Shown here: piece after piece, positions 9,547 to 18,865 of the stretch
Numbering within the stretch: position 1 is the first letter of the stretch
Layout of the letters: every line of letters starts with the position of its first letter
DNA from: RPQJ01 sp963731105
Lineage (GTDB): Bacteria; Pseudomonadota; Gammaproteobacteria; Steroidobacterales; Steroidobacteraceae
Direction of reading: 5' to 3'
NCBI GenBank assembly: GCA_963731105.1
Contig: CAVSUM010000011.1
Span: 62,001-126,000 of the forward strand
DNA: 64,000 nt
The notes under the pieces: generated by a model
Told to the model about the DNA's origin: nothing
The model's input: the letters and a program-made list of their open reading frames with translations, nothing else
The model's database searches: none
Program-made: the position numbers and the translations under genes

Positions 9547-9973
9547 ATTTCGCTAGGACGGGCTGCGTCATCGCCTGGCCTGCCCTGAGGATTTGACTCG
9601 ATTGCGGCTGGCGCTATTCAACCCCCGACCGGCCCGTTCCCACCCCACAGTTCCTCCCAACCGCAATAAAAAAGGCGGCCCGATCCCTCGATCGGGCCGC
9701 CCCCAACTCAACCAGTTACTATGAAACCCAGGCCAGCGCATTCCTCTTGGCCGCCGGCCTGTCGCAGTCCAACCAAAACTGCCCTAATGAGACCACTCTG
9801 GTCGTCCTTTTATTCAATCTTCTCGTGCACCTAAATTCACGAGAAAATGCGATTTCCCTTGAACAGCGTCCAACTAAGCGCTGTCAACACCAGCCAGGTG
9901 CCCGGTGAGGACTCCGCAGGGCTGCGAAAACCCCATCGGGAACCGGAGGAAAACGCCGCCAACCTGCTAGCCT
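9547..9973. other. Intergenic region with one terminator, otherwise no gene seen
   Basis: No convincing ORF on either strand. On the minus strand a TTGACA box (9887-9882) lies about 180 nt upstream of the terminator at 9674-9701, so a short untranslated RNA is possible. No partner -10 box is clear, and no known RNA family was recognised. Confidence 0.35.
9674..9701 (-). terminator. Rho-independent terminator, minus strand
   Basis: Perfect 11-bp stem GGCGGCCCGAT/ATCGGGCCGCC with a 6-nt loop. Read on the minus strand it is followed immediately by six U residues. It would stop transcripts arriving from the sigma-fusion gene or from an unannotated short RNA, before the DUF6600 gene. Confidence 0.8.
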
Positions 9974-10083
9974 GAGGGTGGCTTGAGGGTCGCATGGGGG
10001 TCGCATGAAGGTGGCTTGTGGGTGGCTTGTGGGTGGCTCGCTACTCCCAAGTAGATGGCTTGTAGGGGGCTTGCAGGTGGCTT
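9974..10083. repeat. Array of ten 11-nt units, consensus GNNGGTGGCTT
   Basis: Ten contiguous units in perfect 11-nt register: for example GAGGGTGGCTT (9974), GAAGGTGGCTT (10007), GTGGGTGGCTT (10018), GTAGATGGCTT (10051), GCAGGTGGCTT (10073). Unit 7 (GCTACTCCCAA) is divergent but keeps length. It lies 130 nt downstream of the sigma-fusion gene. Function unknown. Confidence 0.85.
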
Positions 10084-10215
10084 TGCCTGATTGTCGGGTT
10101 TAGGCGACCGGAAGGAGCCCGATTGGCATTGGGGCTTTAGCGCGGTTGGTTTCCTTTGAATTGGTCTGCAGGCATAACCACAAGCTGGGCGCGCGCCTTC
10201 TTCACCCACATGGTG

Positions 10216-12868
10216 TTATTCCTGAAGCAGTTTGTCCACCGCGCCCGCGATCTCGCTTCGATGATATAGGCCGCGGTAGCGGATGACGCCTTTGCGATCC
10301 AAGACGTATATCGTGGGCCAACTATTGATGTTGTAGGTCTTGGAGATGGGGCCCTCCCGGGCATCCTGGAATGAAGGCCAAGTCATCTCGTGTTTCTCGG
10401 CGGCAGCTTTGGCCTTTTCAGTATGGTCATCGGCATGAATGCCAAGCAGGACAAAGGGCTTGCCGTCCATTTGCTCAGTCAGCCGGCGGAATTCGCGCGT
10501 TTCCTGTTCGACGGGACAAAGCGCGCTCCAGAATAGCAGCGTAACGACTTGTCCGCGGTAATCGCTGAGCTTCATCGAGCGGTCATACAGGTCGTAACCG
10601 TCAATTTCCGGAGCCACCTTGCCAATCGTGAGCCGGCGCAATTCCCCGAGCTGAGGTTGGGCGAGTTCGGCGAGCGGGTAGCCTCGCTGTTTGACCTGGC
10701 CGAACTCGGCGATTACCCGCTCGTACAGCCTTTCGGCTTCGGCCGCGGCTTGCTTATTCTTTCCATACTCGGCCGCGTCCTTGCGCAGCGTGGCCAGAGC
10801 CAGGCAGGCGTTGCCGCGCACCTCCGGGTTCGGGTTCTGCTCCACCAAGGCCGTTAGCAGGTTGCTCGAGCAACTGTGGCGCATTCGCTCCAAATCTTGG
10901 GTGAGCTTCACCAGGTCGGGGCTTTGGATGTGCTCCTGCAGGATCACTGCTGCGGCCTTCTGCACATCCGGCCCGTCGGATGAGTTGAGCAGGATCCATT
11001 GGGCCGCCTGCAACGCCGCTGGAGTGGCCGGCTCGTTCTCGATCAGGCTCAATAACTCTGCCCGATTGGGAGCCGCTTGCTGCGGCTTATCCTTCTGCGG
11101 CAGACGGTCCGATAGCCCGGCCCCGGTCCAATACCCGAGATGCCGGTGGATCCGGCTGTCGCTTACGTCCGTGCCGACCTTCATCCGGAGGCCGTCGAGG
11201 GTCCAGCAGGCGGGGGCAACGGGGACGTTATATTGGGTGCTCAGGCGGACGACGCGCGTCTCATACCGAGGGACGCCATTGCGGTAAGAAACGTTTGTGA
11301 CGTCGGTGGGGAGGGGGTCCCTGAGGTCGGTATCGGAATAGCGGGACAGAGCAATGTCACCGTTGGCTTGAATCTTGAGGACCCGCGTGGGCTGGAGGGC
11401 ATCAATCCAGAAATCGATGGTGGAATCGTATTTCGACTCGACCTGGACATGCCAGGCGGGGTTGCCCTCCACGTATTCCTCGCCGGCCAGCGTGATGGCC
11501 TTGGCTTCCTTGTAGTCCAGGCAATTCTCGATCCGATTCTCAACATAGAGCGAAGTGCTAAGCCCGAGGCAGCGCGGGTCGAAAATGAAGACCCCCGAGC
11601 GGCCTGGCTGGTCAATGACCGTCCTGGGGTGAGGACTGTCCGTTTCCCAATAATCGGTGACGGCCTGGCCGTCATAAAACGTCACATGGTGCGAGGGGAA
11701 AGGCTTGAGGAGGCCTTCGCGGACGGCCTGCTCCCGCGACATCTGGTCGGCGCGTTTTATGATCGCCTCAGCCTCCGGCCCGCCAGGAATGGGGGTGACA
11801 TAACTATATTCCTGGCCGATGGACTCCGCCCAGCAGCGGCCGTCGTCGAACTGGATCTTGAGTTGGAGCCGATTCGTGGCCTCCGGGCGGGTGACGTTTC
11901 CGCGGGTGAAGACGTCGAAATCAATGATACCGGAAGCAATGCGTTGGCGTGCGCGAGCCACGCCTTGCAACAGTTTCACCGGGTCGGGGTCGGCTGGTTG
12001 ACCTGCGCGGTTGGTCTCGGAGTTTGCCGCGGCTACGGCGTTATTGCTTGGAGCGCTCTCCTGTGTCAGACCTGCGGGCGCTGTGGATCCGTTGCCGGGC
12101 CGGTGGCTGGGCCGGAGGGCGTGCAGCAGGAGGAATGCGCCCCCAGCAAGCAGGAGTGCCGCCGTCAGCCCCGAAAGGACCTTCCACCCAGGTGCCGACG
12201 ACACCAGCCGGGCCAGAGCGCCGGCCATGCCAGCCGGCGCCGAGATCCTGATGGCTGCCAAAGTGGGCGCCAGCCCTCTCGGCGCGGCTCCGACCGACCG
12301 CTCGAGGAGCAGTGTCCCGAGCAAGGCCGCGCCACAAGTCGCACCCAGGCCGCTGAGTTGTGTCCGCAATCGTTCGAGCGCCCGGCTCACGCGCATCTTT
12401 GCCGCATCCTCGGTAACCCCAAACGCCTGGCCCAGGTCCGCCATCGTTTTCTGCTCGAAAAACCGCAGCAGGATAGCCTGCCGGTCGGTTTCGTTAAGCC
12501 CATCGAGCGCTTCGTCCAGAACGGGCGTCATCTCATTCCAGGCGACTTCTTCGGTGCGATCAGTTTGCATAGCCACGGCGTGCTGTTCACGAGCGCGCCG
12601 ACGGGTCTCGGAGCGCCACAGGTCAATGGACACATGAACGGTCGTACAGATGCAGCCAGCCGAGCAGTTGGCCTTCCGAGTTCAGCTTGAGCGGCGCCTT
12701 GGCCAGCCGGATAAAAACGATCTGGGTCACCTCTTGGGCCAGGGACACATCGGCCACCCGCCGCTTGGCGATCGAATACACCAGGTTCGTATACCGGCGG
12801 ACCAACTCGCTGAATGCAGCTTCGGCCCGCGTGGCTCTAAACTCCGCCAATAGCTCAGTTCCGTTCAT
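10216..12868 (-). CDS. Sigma-70 family (ECF-type) factor fused to a membrane helix and a redoxin-fold domain (one frameshift)
   Basis: Merged product of about 880 residues. Residues 1-75 are sigma region 2 (EAAFSELVRRYTNLVYS, RRVADVSLAQEVTQ), followed by region 4 (LNETDRQAILLRFFEQKTMA, DAAKMRVSRALERL). One membrane helix follows (VLSGLTAALLLAGGAFLLL), then a beta-rich domain of about 350 residues, a helical stretch, and a C-terminal thioredoxin/TlpA-like fold (LSDYRGQVVTLLFWSALCP; SWPTIYVLDRKGVIRYRGLY). The usual C-x-x-C is reduced to a single Cys (SALC), so classical disulfide exchange is unlikely. The frame changes near 12640 and one extra base explains it. Predicted topology puts the sigma part inside and the sensor outside. 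No anti-sigma gene is adjacent. The role (envelope sensing wired straight to transcription) is inference. Confidence 0.75.
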
Positions 12869-12999
12869 TCCATCGATATAATCGTCACCAACCCCGAAAA
12901 GGTAACCGGAGAAAGCCAGGTTGGTCGAGGCCAGTCCCTACAGGGCACCTTCGCGCCTCCGCGCGTTGCACCGGGAATCTGGTGAGAAACATTAAAGCC

Positions 13000-13032
13000 A
13001 ACAATCGAGGAACAATCGAGGAACTCAGGCGA
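13000..13032. repeat. Short 11-nt array
   Basis: Two identical units AACAATCGAGG (13000-13010 and 13011-13021) followed by AACTCAGGCGA in the same register, in the gap between the divergent sigma-fusion and GH125 genes. The rest of the 12869-13162 gap shows nothing recognisable. Confidence 0.65.
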
Positions 13033-13162
13033 TCTCAGCCCTCCCTGCTCCCGAGTTGCGTCCGAGAGTGCCCGGCCCTTTCGTATGCATCAGCCAGCAG
13101 AATCCGTTCGACGCAGGCCGCCTGCAGCTTATCCTTGGCGTGTCCGACAATTCGTTCAACCA

Positions 13163-13737
13163 ATGAACCGAAGACAGTTCCTCCTCCGCACCTTGCTGCT
13201 CACCGCCTACCTGATTTTCAGCCCGCCATGCTGGGCCGCGGAGCCTGCCTTTCCCGTGGTCCGCACGCCCGAGGACAAGCGCAGATTCAAGAGCCGCGCC
13301 GTTGAGCGCCCGATCGAGACCATCCGGGCGCGCATCGGTAACAAGGAACTCGCCTGGATGTTCGAGAACTGCTTTCCCAACACCCTTGACACCACCGTAA
13401 ATCTCACCGTCACCGATGGCCGGCCCGACACGTATCTCGTCACCGGCGACATCAGCGCCATGTGGCTGCGGGACAGCGTAGCCCAAGTTTGGCTTACCTG
13501 CCCCTGATGGAGAACGACTCCAACCTCCGGCAATTGACCGCCGGGGTGAGCAACCGCCAGACCCGCTGCATGCTCAAGGATCCTTACGCTAACGGGTTCT
13601 ACAAGGACGATCCTGATTTGGCTTTTGGCCCCCCGCTGGTACTGAGCGTTGCGCGGATGAGTTCCGACACTTGGGATAAATCAGTTGCCAATCATGGCGG
13701 CTTCAACCAGTCTCCGATGGAAATGGGAACCAATTGA
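13163..13737 (+). pseudogene. Truncated GH125-like glycosidase (DUF1237) with a Tat-type signal
   Basis: The product starts MNRRQFLLRTLLL, a twin-arginine signal, and continues with GH125 hallmarks: GDISAMWLRDSVAQVW, then after a one-base loss near 13492 YLPLMENDSNLRQL and CMLKDPYANGFY. GH125 enzymes are exo-alpha-1,6-mannosidases of about 450 residues. Here similarity stops after about 145 residues and an unrelated tail of about 45 residues runs to a stop just before the sulfotransferase gene. The catalytic C-terminal two thirds is absent, so this is probably inactive even after repair of the frameshift. Confidence 0.7.
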
Positions 13738-13746
13738 AGGACTCAC

Positions 13747-14544
13747 ATGTTGGTTTTTCTTCATATCCCAAAAACCGCCGGCACGACCTTTCAATACATT
13801 TTGGAAAATAGCCTGGGGGTGACGCATTGCCACCTCGGCCACATGGGCAAACCCTTTGTGGATCAGCGGGATGTTGATTTCACCCGCAAATGGTTCCCCT
13901 GGCTCCGCAGCATCGCCGGCCACAATCTCACCGACCCGCTGCGCCTCGTCATACCGGATCCGTTTTACATCACCTTTCTGCGCGAGCCGGTCGTCCGTGT
14001 CTTTTCGCACTACCAGGATCAGGTGCTGCGCAACAGAAACACTGAAACGTTCGAGCAGATGCTGCTTTCCAATTCCGTGCTGGAAGACATTCATGTCAAG
14101 ATGTTGGCCGGTCGGGCCGACCTGGGCCGGGCCAAAATGGTGCTGGAAAAGTTCCACTTCGTCGGGCTGACGGAGAAATTCGACTTGTCGCTCCACCTGC
14201 TTGGCAAGCTTTGCCCGGTCAGACTGAACTACAATTACAAACGCAGGCTCGCCGCCCGCGACAACTCCATCAAGAAAGCCCTCGAAAGCGATCCTCGCAT
14301 CGTGGATATGACGCGCGAGAAGAACCAGCTCGACCTCGCCCTCTACGAATTTGCCGTCACGGAAATCTTCCCGAGGCTCTGCGCGCAGGCAGGGTTCTCG
14401 CCGACGGACAAGGTGGCATCGTTCGACAAGTTCAAGGGTGAAATCCGCCCGAATTTCCTGCTGCACCGGCTCTACAACCAGACGTTTTACCGGAACGTCT
14501 GCAAGCTTTATAACAGGCGCCGCGCCCGGGAAACGTCCGCCTGA
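13747..14544 (+). CDS. Sulfotransferase family protein
   Basis: 265 residues. The N-terminal FLHIPKTAGTTF is the 5'-phosphosulfate-binding loop of PAPS-dependent sulfotransferases. FLREPVVRVFSHY (about residues 78-90) is the 3'-phosphate-binding element. The overall pattern fits the Sulfotransfer_2 type, which sulfates carbohydrates or proteins. There is no signal peptide, so it should act in the cytoplasm. AAGGA precedes the ATG at a suitable distance. The acceptor is unknown; an exported polysaccharide is one possibility. Confidence 0.8.
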   Translation: MLVFLHIPKTAGTTFQYILENSLGVTHCHLGHMGKPFVDQRDVDFTRKWFPWLRSIAGHNLTDPLRLVIPDPFYITFLREPVVRVFSHYQDQVLRNRNTETFEQMLLSNSVLEDIHVKMLAGRADLGRAKMVLEKFHFVGLTEKFDLSLHLLGKLCPVRLNYNYKRRLAARDNSIKKALESDPRIVDMTREKNQLDLALYEFAVTEIFPRLCAQAGFSPTDKVASFDKFKGEIRPNFLLHRLYNQTFYRNVCKLYNRRRARETSA

Positions 14545-14671
14545 TGCTCACCGCACCAGGTGGTAAGGGTTTTTGTCGGACCGGAGGTCCAGGGAGAGGG
14601 AGAAGCTCCCGGTGGCAGTGTGACGATGAGTCCGCGCCCTGTTTTGGAGCGACACGGACAGGCAACCGCCG

Positions 14672-16153
14672 CTACGGCAGGAGCACGGCGCGGTAGAACC
14701 GACGCGGACCGCTCACCGGGTTAGTGATTTGAACGGACGCAGTGGCCAGCGTGACTGTCTTGGTTTGCAACCACTGGGTCAGGTTCGAGGAGGCGTCGAT
14801 CCGATAGGTGAGCCCGGCTCCGGCTGACAAGGTGAAGATGAAATTTGCGCCTTGTATGGTGGGCGAAAGCAGCCGCGCGGCGGGTGCGGTCAAGACAAAC
14901 TCGTACAAGCCAATGTCCCACCCTGCTCCTTGGGGTCGCGCAACGCTATCCATATCAACGGGCACCGCAGTGAGGCTGACGCCGGCATCAATGGCTGGGC
15001 TGCCGGCGCGCAGATGGAAGTCGGAACCAGCGACACTGACAAACATGGGATCAACATTGAGCAAGTCGCCGGTGAAGCGGCTGCCCACCGAGCCGCCGGG
15101 TTTGTACCAGATGTTCTTGGTTCCGTAGGAGGCTGGCGTTGAAGCATCCCAGCCGGTCGAATTGTAGAAGATGTTGTTCTTGGCTTCACCCGTCGCTCCC
15201 GAGTTGATTCCCACCGCATAACCGGTGACATTGAGGAAGAGATTGTTGTACACCTTCACCTCCCGGATGCCGTTGAACGCCAGCACCCCCCAAGCCGTCG
15301 CGGCGCGGAACACGTTGTTGCAAATGACAATATCGAACGAATTGGCGTGATAAGCCGCCGCTGCGATGAATCCCTGGTGATAAAAGTCTTCCAGGCGGTT
15401 TCCCTCAATTCTGATGTGCTGCACGAATTCTCCGTTGTTGTCCCACGTCGAAAAGCCGTCCACATGCCCCGGCCCGATTTCGGCTTGGATCGTTCCATGG
15501 AGGTAGTTGCTCCGAATAACGTGGTTCGCGCCAAAGAGGATAATATAGTCAGCGTCGCCGAGTATCGGATAATACTGCAGGCGCTCGATCTCATTGGCTT
15601 CCACCAGCCACCCCGTGCCATTGATGATGATCCCCATGCCGATGTTGTAAATCCTGTTGCCGGCGACATGAACGTTGCTGATGTTTCCCAGCCCGTAGAA
15701 GGCCACATACGGAATATCGTGAGCGTAGTTGTTGATCACCTCCAGATTGCTGCTGCGGATGGCAATCGCGGTGCCGTCGGGCAACCCGGTTTGCGTCGCG
15801 GGAACGGTGATGTTGAACCCTTGGATGCGCAAGTAATTGCAGTTAACGGTGTCGAACCCCCACGTGTCCACCGTGCCTGCCACCTCGGCCTGCACCGTCG
15901 TCAAATTGCCGGCCTGGCCGGACTTGCCGGCCGGAAACCTGATCCGCTCCTGATACACCCCCGCGCCGACCAGGCACGTATCGCCGGAACTCATCGCGTT
16001 GACACATGCTTGAATCGTCGTGTAGTTGCCCGTGCCGTCCTTGCGCACGGTTCGAACGGCTGCCCGCGCCTGAACAACTCCCGCGAGCAGCAAGCCTGCA
16101 CATAATGCTGGCGCGACCCCGAATAACTGTTGCCAACTTCTCATTTCAATCAT
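14672..16153 (-). CDS. Secreted right-handed beta-helix protein (choice-of-anchor Q type)
   Basis: About 490 residues. The ATG at 16153 has GAGGA just upstream and gives a clean signal peptide (LCAGLLLAGVVQARA). The body is a parallel beta-helix with repeated N-N-x-h turns (NLEVINNY, VHVAGNRIY, IRIEGNRL, KVYNNLFL), then LRAGSPAIDAG and DIGLYEF, which mark the choice-of-anchor-Q end, and a C-terminal beta domain ending RRFYRAVLLP. This resembles polysaccharide lyase-like or cell-surface beta-helix proteins. No lyase catalytic triad could be assigned, so substrate cleavage is unproven. It is transcribed toward the sulfotransferase gene. Confidence 0.75.
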   Translation of the reverse strand: MIEMRSWQQLFGVAPALCAGLLLAGVVQARAAVRTVRKDGTGNYTTIQACVNAMSSGDTCLVGAGVYQERIRFPAGKSGQAGNLTTVQAEVAGTVDTWGFDTVNCNYLRIQGFNITVPATQTGLPDGTAIAIRSSNLEVINNYAHDIPYVAFYGLGNISNVHVAGNRIYNIGMGIIINGTGWLVEANEIERLQYYPILGDADYIILFGANHVIRSNYLHGTIQAEIGPGHVDGFSTWDNNGEFVQHIRIEGNRLEDFYHQGFIAAAAYHANSFDIVICNNVFRAATAWGVLAFNGIREVKVYNNLFLNVTGYAVGINSGATGEAKNNIFYNSTGWDASTPASYGTKNIWYKPGGSVGSRFTGDLLNVDPMFVSVAGSDFHLRAGSPAIDAGVSLTAVPVDMDSVARPQGAGWDIGLYEFVLTAPAARLLSPTIQGANFIFTLSAGAGLTYRIDASSNLTQWLQTKTVTLATASVQITNPVSGPRRFYRAVLLP

Positions 16154-16384
16154 CTCTTCCTCGCCCGTGAGCGAAATCAGCAACCACGATTATCTGCGGC
16201 TCTGTCGCGGAGCGTGCCGGTGACCCGGACGCCCATACTAAGGTCGCTTGTTCGGCGGCTTAGTCAATGGCATGGGTTCGATCGTGCCAAACTCATTGAT
16301 CGAGACTGCGTGCCGCAGGCTGGGTCTGCCAGCCCACTTTCCGCGTGCGTTCGGACCGGCTCGAAGGTAGCTTGCGCCTCACTC

Positions 16385-17687
16385 ATGGCCATCATTAAGC
16401 CTTTTGCGGCGTTGCGCCCGAAACCGGAACTGGCTCCGCGCATCTGCGAGTGCCTGGGTGCATCTGCGAGCTGCCCTACGACGTGATGTCCTCGGACGAG
16501 GCCCGCCAGATCGCCGCGGGCAATCCGCTGAGCTTCCTCCACGTGAGCAAGCCGGAGATCGATCTGCCGCCCGCCACGGACGCTTACGCGCCGGAGGTCT
16601 ATGCCCGGGGACGGGAGAATTTCCAGCGTCTCATTGCCCAGGGCGTGCTGCGGCAGGACCCGCAGCCGCAGTTCTATCTCTACCGCCAGGTCATGGGCGC
16701 GCACAGCCAGACCGGGCTGGTGGCCGTCGCCAGTTGCGAGGATTACCTCAAGGGCGACATCCGCAAGCACGAGCTGACCCGGCCGGACAAGGAAGACGAC
16801 CGCGTCCGCCACATCGAGGCGCTGGATTCCCAGACCGGGCCCGTGTTCCTCGTCTATCGCGCGAGCCGGCGATGGACCAGTTCGTCGCCAGCAAGACCGC
16901 CGAGCCGCCGAACATTGATTTCACCGCCGCCGATGGCGTGCGCCACACGGCCTGGGTGATCGGCGACGCGGCCGGCATCCAGTTCATTGAGGCGGAGTTT
17001 GGCCGGATGCCCCGGCCTTTATATTGCCGACGGGCACCATCGCAGCGCGGCGGCGGCCCGGGTGTTCCAGACGCGCAACGGCGCGGGCGACAGCGCCCGT
17101 TTCCTCAGCGTCATCTTCCCGCACAACCAGATGCAGATCCTGCCCTACAACCGGGTGCTGAAGGACTTGAACGGCCTGTCCGCCCGCGCAGGTGCTGGAG
17201 AGACTCGCGGGCGTGTTCGAGATCAGCCGGCCCGGCGCCGCTACCCCGACGCGCAAGCATGAACTGGGCCTTTACCTCGCCGACTGGAGCGCCGAAATGG
17301 GAGGGCAGTGGCGCCATCAGGGAGGCTCGCGGACGCTTTCCTCAGCTCCGGCCAGTGGCACCGCTGCCTGCCGCGCCTCACCGCCGCCGCATGGAAACAC
17401 TCGACGTGACGCTCCTGCAAAAGCACGTGCTCGAACCGCTCTTCGGCATCGACGACCCGCGCACCAGCAAGCGCATCAATTTCGTCGGCGGCATCCGCGG
17501 CACGGCGGAGCTGGAGAAGCTGGTCAACAGCGGCGAATACGCCTGTGCGTTCTCGATGTTCCCGACCAGCATCGAAGACCTGATGACCATCGCCGACGGT
17601 GGCGGCATCATGCCGCCCAAGAGCACCTGGTTTGAGCCCAAGCTGCGCGACGCCATGTTCTGCCACATGATAGGGTCGCGCCCATGA
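16385..17687 (+). CDS. DUF1015 family protein, broken by several indels and a 20-bp insertion
   Basis: The product begins MAIIKPFAALRPKPELAPRI, the usual DUF1015 opening, and runs through LPYDVMSSDEAR, FYLYRQVMG, IADGHHRSAAA and MFPTSIEDLM to a stop at 17687, about 420 residues when pieced together. DUF1015 proteins are soluble; some relatives are serine-kinase-like and sit near serine biosynthesis genes (established for archaeal SerK, inferred here). GCATCTGCGAG occurs twice 20 bp apart near 16438-16468, which inserts 20 bp and breaks the frame after residue 22. Further frame changes lie near 16863, 17020, 17195 and 17300-17395. The disruption is heavier than elsewhere and could be true decay next to an IS. 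Confidence 0.65.
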
Positions 17688-17955
17688 AACAGCTCCGGCG
17701 CTTCCCGCGCCATTGCGGTGTCTCGCTTGGTGGGGAGGCTACTCAACAGGCTGACCCCCGTAGGCACCCTCATCGGCGGTCTGAAAATGGGGTGATTTTG
17801 GCGGTTTGAAAATGCGGTCTTCTTCCGGTTCCGTCTTCTTCGCCATTCACACTTAAACCTCTTCTTCTCTTCTTTTTCCGTTTTCTTCTCCGGCCGATCT
17901 TCTTCGCGCTTGCGGGCATTGAGCCAGGCTTTTAACGGGTGACGGCTTCAACCTG

Positions 17956-18525
17956 ATGAAGTCTGAAGCGCGCCGTTGCAAGTGTCTGCATTGCAAAATG
18001 TTGTTTGTGCCCGATTACCGGAATCGAGGACGCCAGAAGTATTGTTCGGCGCCGGAGTGCCAAACGGCCAGCAAGCGGGCCAGGCAGCAGCGTTGGTTGA
18101 GTAAACCCGAAAACCGCGACCACTTCCGCGGCGCAGAGAATGTGCAGCGGGTGCAGGAGTGGCGAGCAGCCCATCCGGGTTACTGGAAGCGTTGCCCACA
18201 TAGGACCGCCCGTACGTTACAAGACGCCTGCTCGGCCCAACCCGTTGCCGTAAAAGAGCTTACACCGGTTGCGTTACCAGCGGCCTGCCCCAGTACGTTA
18301 CAAGATGTCTGCCTGGTACAAGTGCCTCTGATGGTGGGGCTTATCTCCAAGTTCACCGACTGTACGTTACAAGACGACATCGTCCTTTTCGTCCGGCGCC
18401 TGATAGCTAAGGGGCAGGACATTCTGGATCAACCTTCCAGCAGGTCCACGAAAGAAAACACGTTATATGATGAACAAAAAGATCCTGCGCCCGGAACGGT
18501 TGCGGCAAGTGCCGGCGCAGTTTAG
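17956..18525 (+). CDS. IS-borne Cys-rich putative DNA-binding protein
   Basis: 189 residues. The N-terminus has a possible zinc site (C-x2-C-x2-C, then QKYCSAPEC) in a strongly basic context (ASKRARQQRW), followed by VQEWRAAHPGYWKR. The rest is low-complexity and includes three TLQD tetrapeptides encoded by repeated DNA. It is the first gene inside the IS end. Its last 59 nt overlap the next ORF in another frame. A regulator of transposition or an end-binding protein is a reasonable guess; I do not know of an established function. Confidence 0.55.
   Translation: MKSEARRCKCLHCKMLFVPDYRNRGRQKYCSAPECQTASKRARQQRWLSKPENRDHFRGAENVQRVQEWRAAHPGYWKRCPHRTARTLQDACSAQPVAVKELTPVALPAACPSTLQDVCLVQVPLMVGLISKFTDCTLQDDIVLFVRRLIAKGQDILDQPSSRSTKENTLYDEQKDPAPGTVAASAGAV
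18212..18375 (+). repeat. Three GTACGTTACAAGA direct repeats inside the first IS gene
   Basis: Copies start at 18212, 18293 and 18362. Each matches for 13 nt and is followed by C or T and then G. Spacings are 81 and 69 nt, both multiples of 3, so each encodes TLQD. Conservation at DNA level inside an otherwise loose sequence suggests protein-binding sites. Confidence 0.6.
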
Positions 18526-18865
18526 TTGGGTGGATCAACGACTGGTGCGGGATAACCTCCTGCGCCACGCCGATCCCGCCGCTTGGGCCCTCTATCTGGT
18601 GCTAGTCACCGTTGCCGATGCGCAGGGGCTCAGTTACTACTCCGATGCGACCCTGAGCCGTTTGCTCAAAATGGAGGTGGTGCAACTGGCGCGCTGCCGC
18701 CAGCAATTGGTGGCGGCCGACTTGCTGGCTTATCAGAAGCCGCTCTATCAAGTGCTGGCTTTGCCCCTGGCCCAAGCGGTGTCGGCGCCAACCGCTCCGC
18801 GAACTGGCCAAGCGCTGAGCTTGGGAGACATTCTGCGGCGCGCCTGCGAGGGAGGTGCCGCATGA
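18467..18865 (+). CDS. IS-borne winged-helix-like protein
   Basis: 132 residues beginning MMNKKILRPERL. The pattern (AWALYLVLVTVADAQGLSYY, DATLSRLLKM, LARCRQQLVAADLLAYQKPLYQVL) resembles a replication-initiator or DnaD-like winged-helix domain: helix, recognition helix, then a hairpin. The stop overlaps the istA start (ATGA), and GGAGG sits just ahead of istA, so translation is coupled. It is probably an accessory transposition or DNA-binding protein. Fold assignment is by eye. Confidence 0.55.
   Translation: MMNKKILRPERLRQVPAQFSWVDQRLVRDNLLRHADPAAWALYLVLVTVADAQGLSYYSDATLSRLLKMEVVQLARCRQQLVAADLLAYQKPLYQVLALPLAQAVSAPTAPRTGQALSLGDILRRACEGGAA

Noticed and set aside
9702..9840. Known riboswitch or 6S RNA upstream of the terminator
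   Set aside because: No conserved core of a known class could be recognised by eye; only a generic possible RNA is reported.
9967..10209. 80-codon minus-strand ORF across the 11-nt array
   Set aside because: The repeat period is not a multiple of three and the peptide is low-complexity; no start site.
11140..12690. 516-codon plus-strand ORF opposite the sigma-fusion gene
   Set aside because: Shadow frame of GC-rich coding DNA; no domain or signal motif, while the minus strand has clear sigma and redoxin motifs.
16264..16300. tRNA-like GGGTTCGATC word
   Set aside because: No acceptor stem or cloverleaf can be drawn around it; no tRNA gene was found anywhere in the window.
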